Source: JBHGBM01 sp041946965
GTDB taxonomy: Bacteria; Acidobacteriota; Terriglobia; Bryobacterales; Bryobacteraceae
Length of the DNA stretch: 5,026 nt
Reading direction: 5' to 3'
NCBI GenBank assembly: GCA_041946965.1
Contig: JBHGBM010000148.1
Span: 1-5,026, forward strand
Every line of letters starts with the position of its first letter. The stretch's first letter is position 1. Shown here in pieces: positions 4,970-5,026 of this stretch. Made by a program: the position numbers and the translations under genes. The notes below the pieces were generated by a model, which ran no database searches, was not told the DNA's origin, and saw nothing but the letters and a program-made list of their open reading frames with translations.

Positions 4970-5026
4970 TGTCGTTAGTTTGTCAAGATGTCCGGTTTTA
5001 TTAGCACGTGAATTGTCCGCTTTGCA
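4968..5026. repeat. Right copy of the 59-bp terminal inverted repeat
   Basis: This is the exact reverse complement of bases 1-59. The putative element tip TGTCGTTAG starts at 4970, one base after the GalT-family stop codon. The two bases before it (AG, 4968-4969) are part of that stop and are also matched in the left copy, so they may be element sequence or chance. The reverse complement of TTGACA lies at 4981-4986 and would drive antisense transcription into the gene to the left. Two TGTCCGSTTT motifs (4989-4998 and 5014-5023) mirror those in the left copy. The same interpretation and caveats apply. Confidence 0.8.

Noticed and set aside
1..5026. CRISPR arrays, tRNA or rRNA genes, riboswitches, phage or defence genes
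   Set aside because: No spaced direct-repeat series, no tRNA-like cloverleaf, no rRNA signature and no defence-type motif was seen on either strand.

Overview
The window is a GC-rich, gene-dense bacterial segment with six intact protein-coding genes and no RNA genes. Secreted sugar-binding and glycoside-hydrolase-like proteins beside an AP-endonuclease-2-type sugar isomerase, together with high GC, fit Acidobacteriota of the Solibacter/Bryobacter type. That assignment is inference from gene style only. No stretch longer than about 80 bases lacks a gene.

The most striking non-coding feature is a perfect 59-bp inverted repeat at the very tips (1-59 and 4968-5026). It is about 42% GC, far below the interior, contains a repeated AAASCGGACA sub-motif, and reads TGTCGTTAG from its inner edge outward. 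This looks like the same terminus of an insertion sequence present on both sides in opposite orientation, with the transposase bodies outside the window. It could also be the fully shared overlap where an assembler stopped at a repeat. No transposase is encoded here.

Layout from left to right: a secreted CBM9/DOMON-like carbohydrate-binding protein (81-932, +) sits 23 bases inside the left repeat. It is followed after 5 bases by a xylose-isomerase-like TIM-barrel sugar isomerase/epimerase (938-1864, +). Facing them is a second two-gene operon on the minus strand: a secreted TIM-barrel glycoside-hydrolase-like protein (3481-2282), then a small P-loop polynucleotide-kinase-type protein (2282-1845) joined to it by a TGATG stop/start overlap. 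The two operons converge and overlap by 20 bases at their 3' ends. Divergent from the hydrolase, across a 35-base spacer, come a YraN/UPF0102 nuclease-fold protein (3517-3945, +) and a GalT-family nucleotidylyltransferase (3968-4969, +). The stop codon of the last gene lies on the edge of the right-hand repeat.

Functionally, four of the six genes point to carbohydrate handling: a secreted binder, a secreted hydrolase, a cytoplasmic isomerase and a sugar-1-phosphate nucleotidylyltransferase. YraN is a widespread family, and the kinase has no clear substrate. Whether they form one pathway cannot be shown from the sequence. I see no convincing undescribed defence, CRISPR or RNA system. The best leads are the repeat-bounded architecture, the unusual start region of the first gene, the hydrolase-kinase coupling and the metal-site pattern of the GalT homologue.
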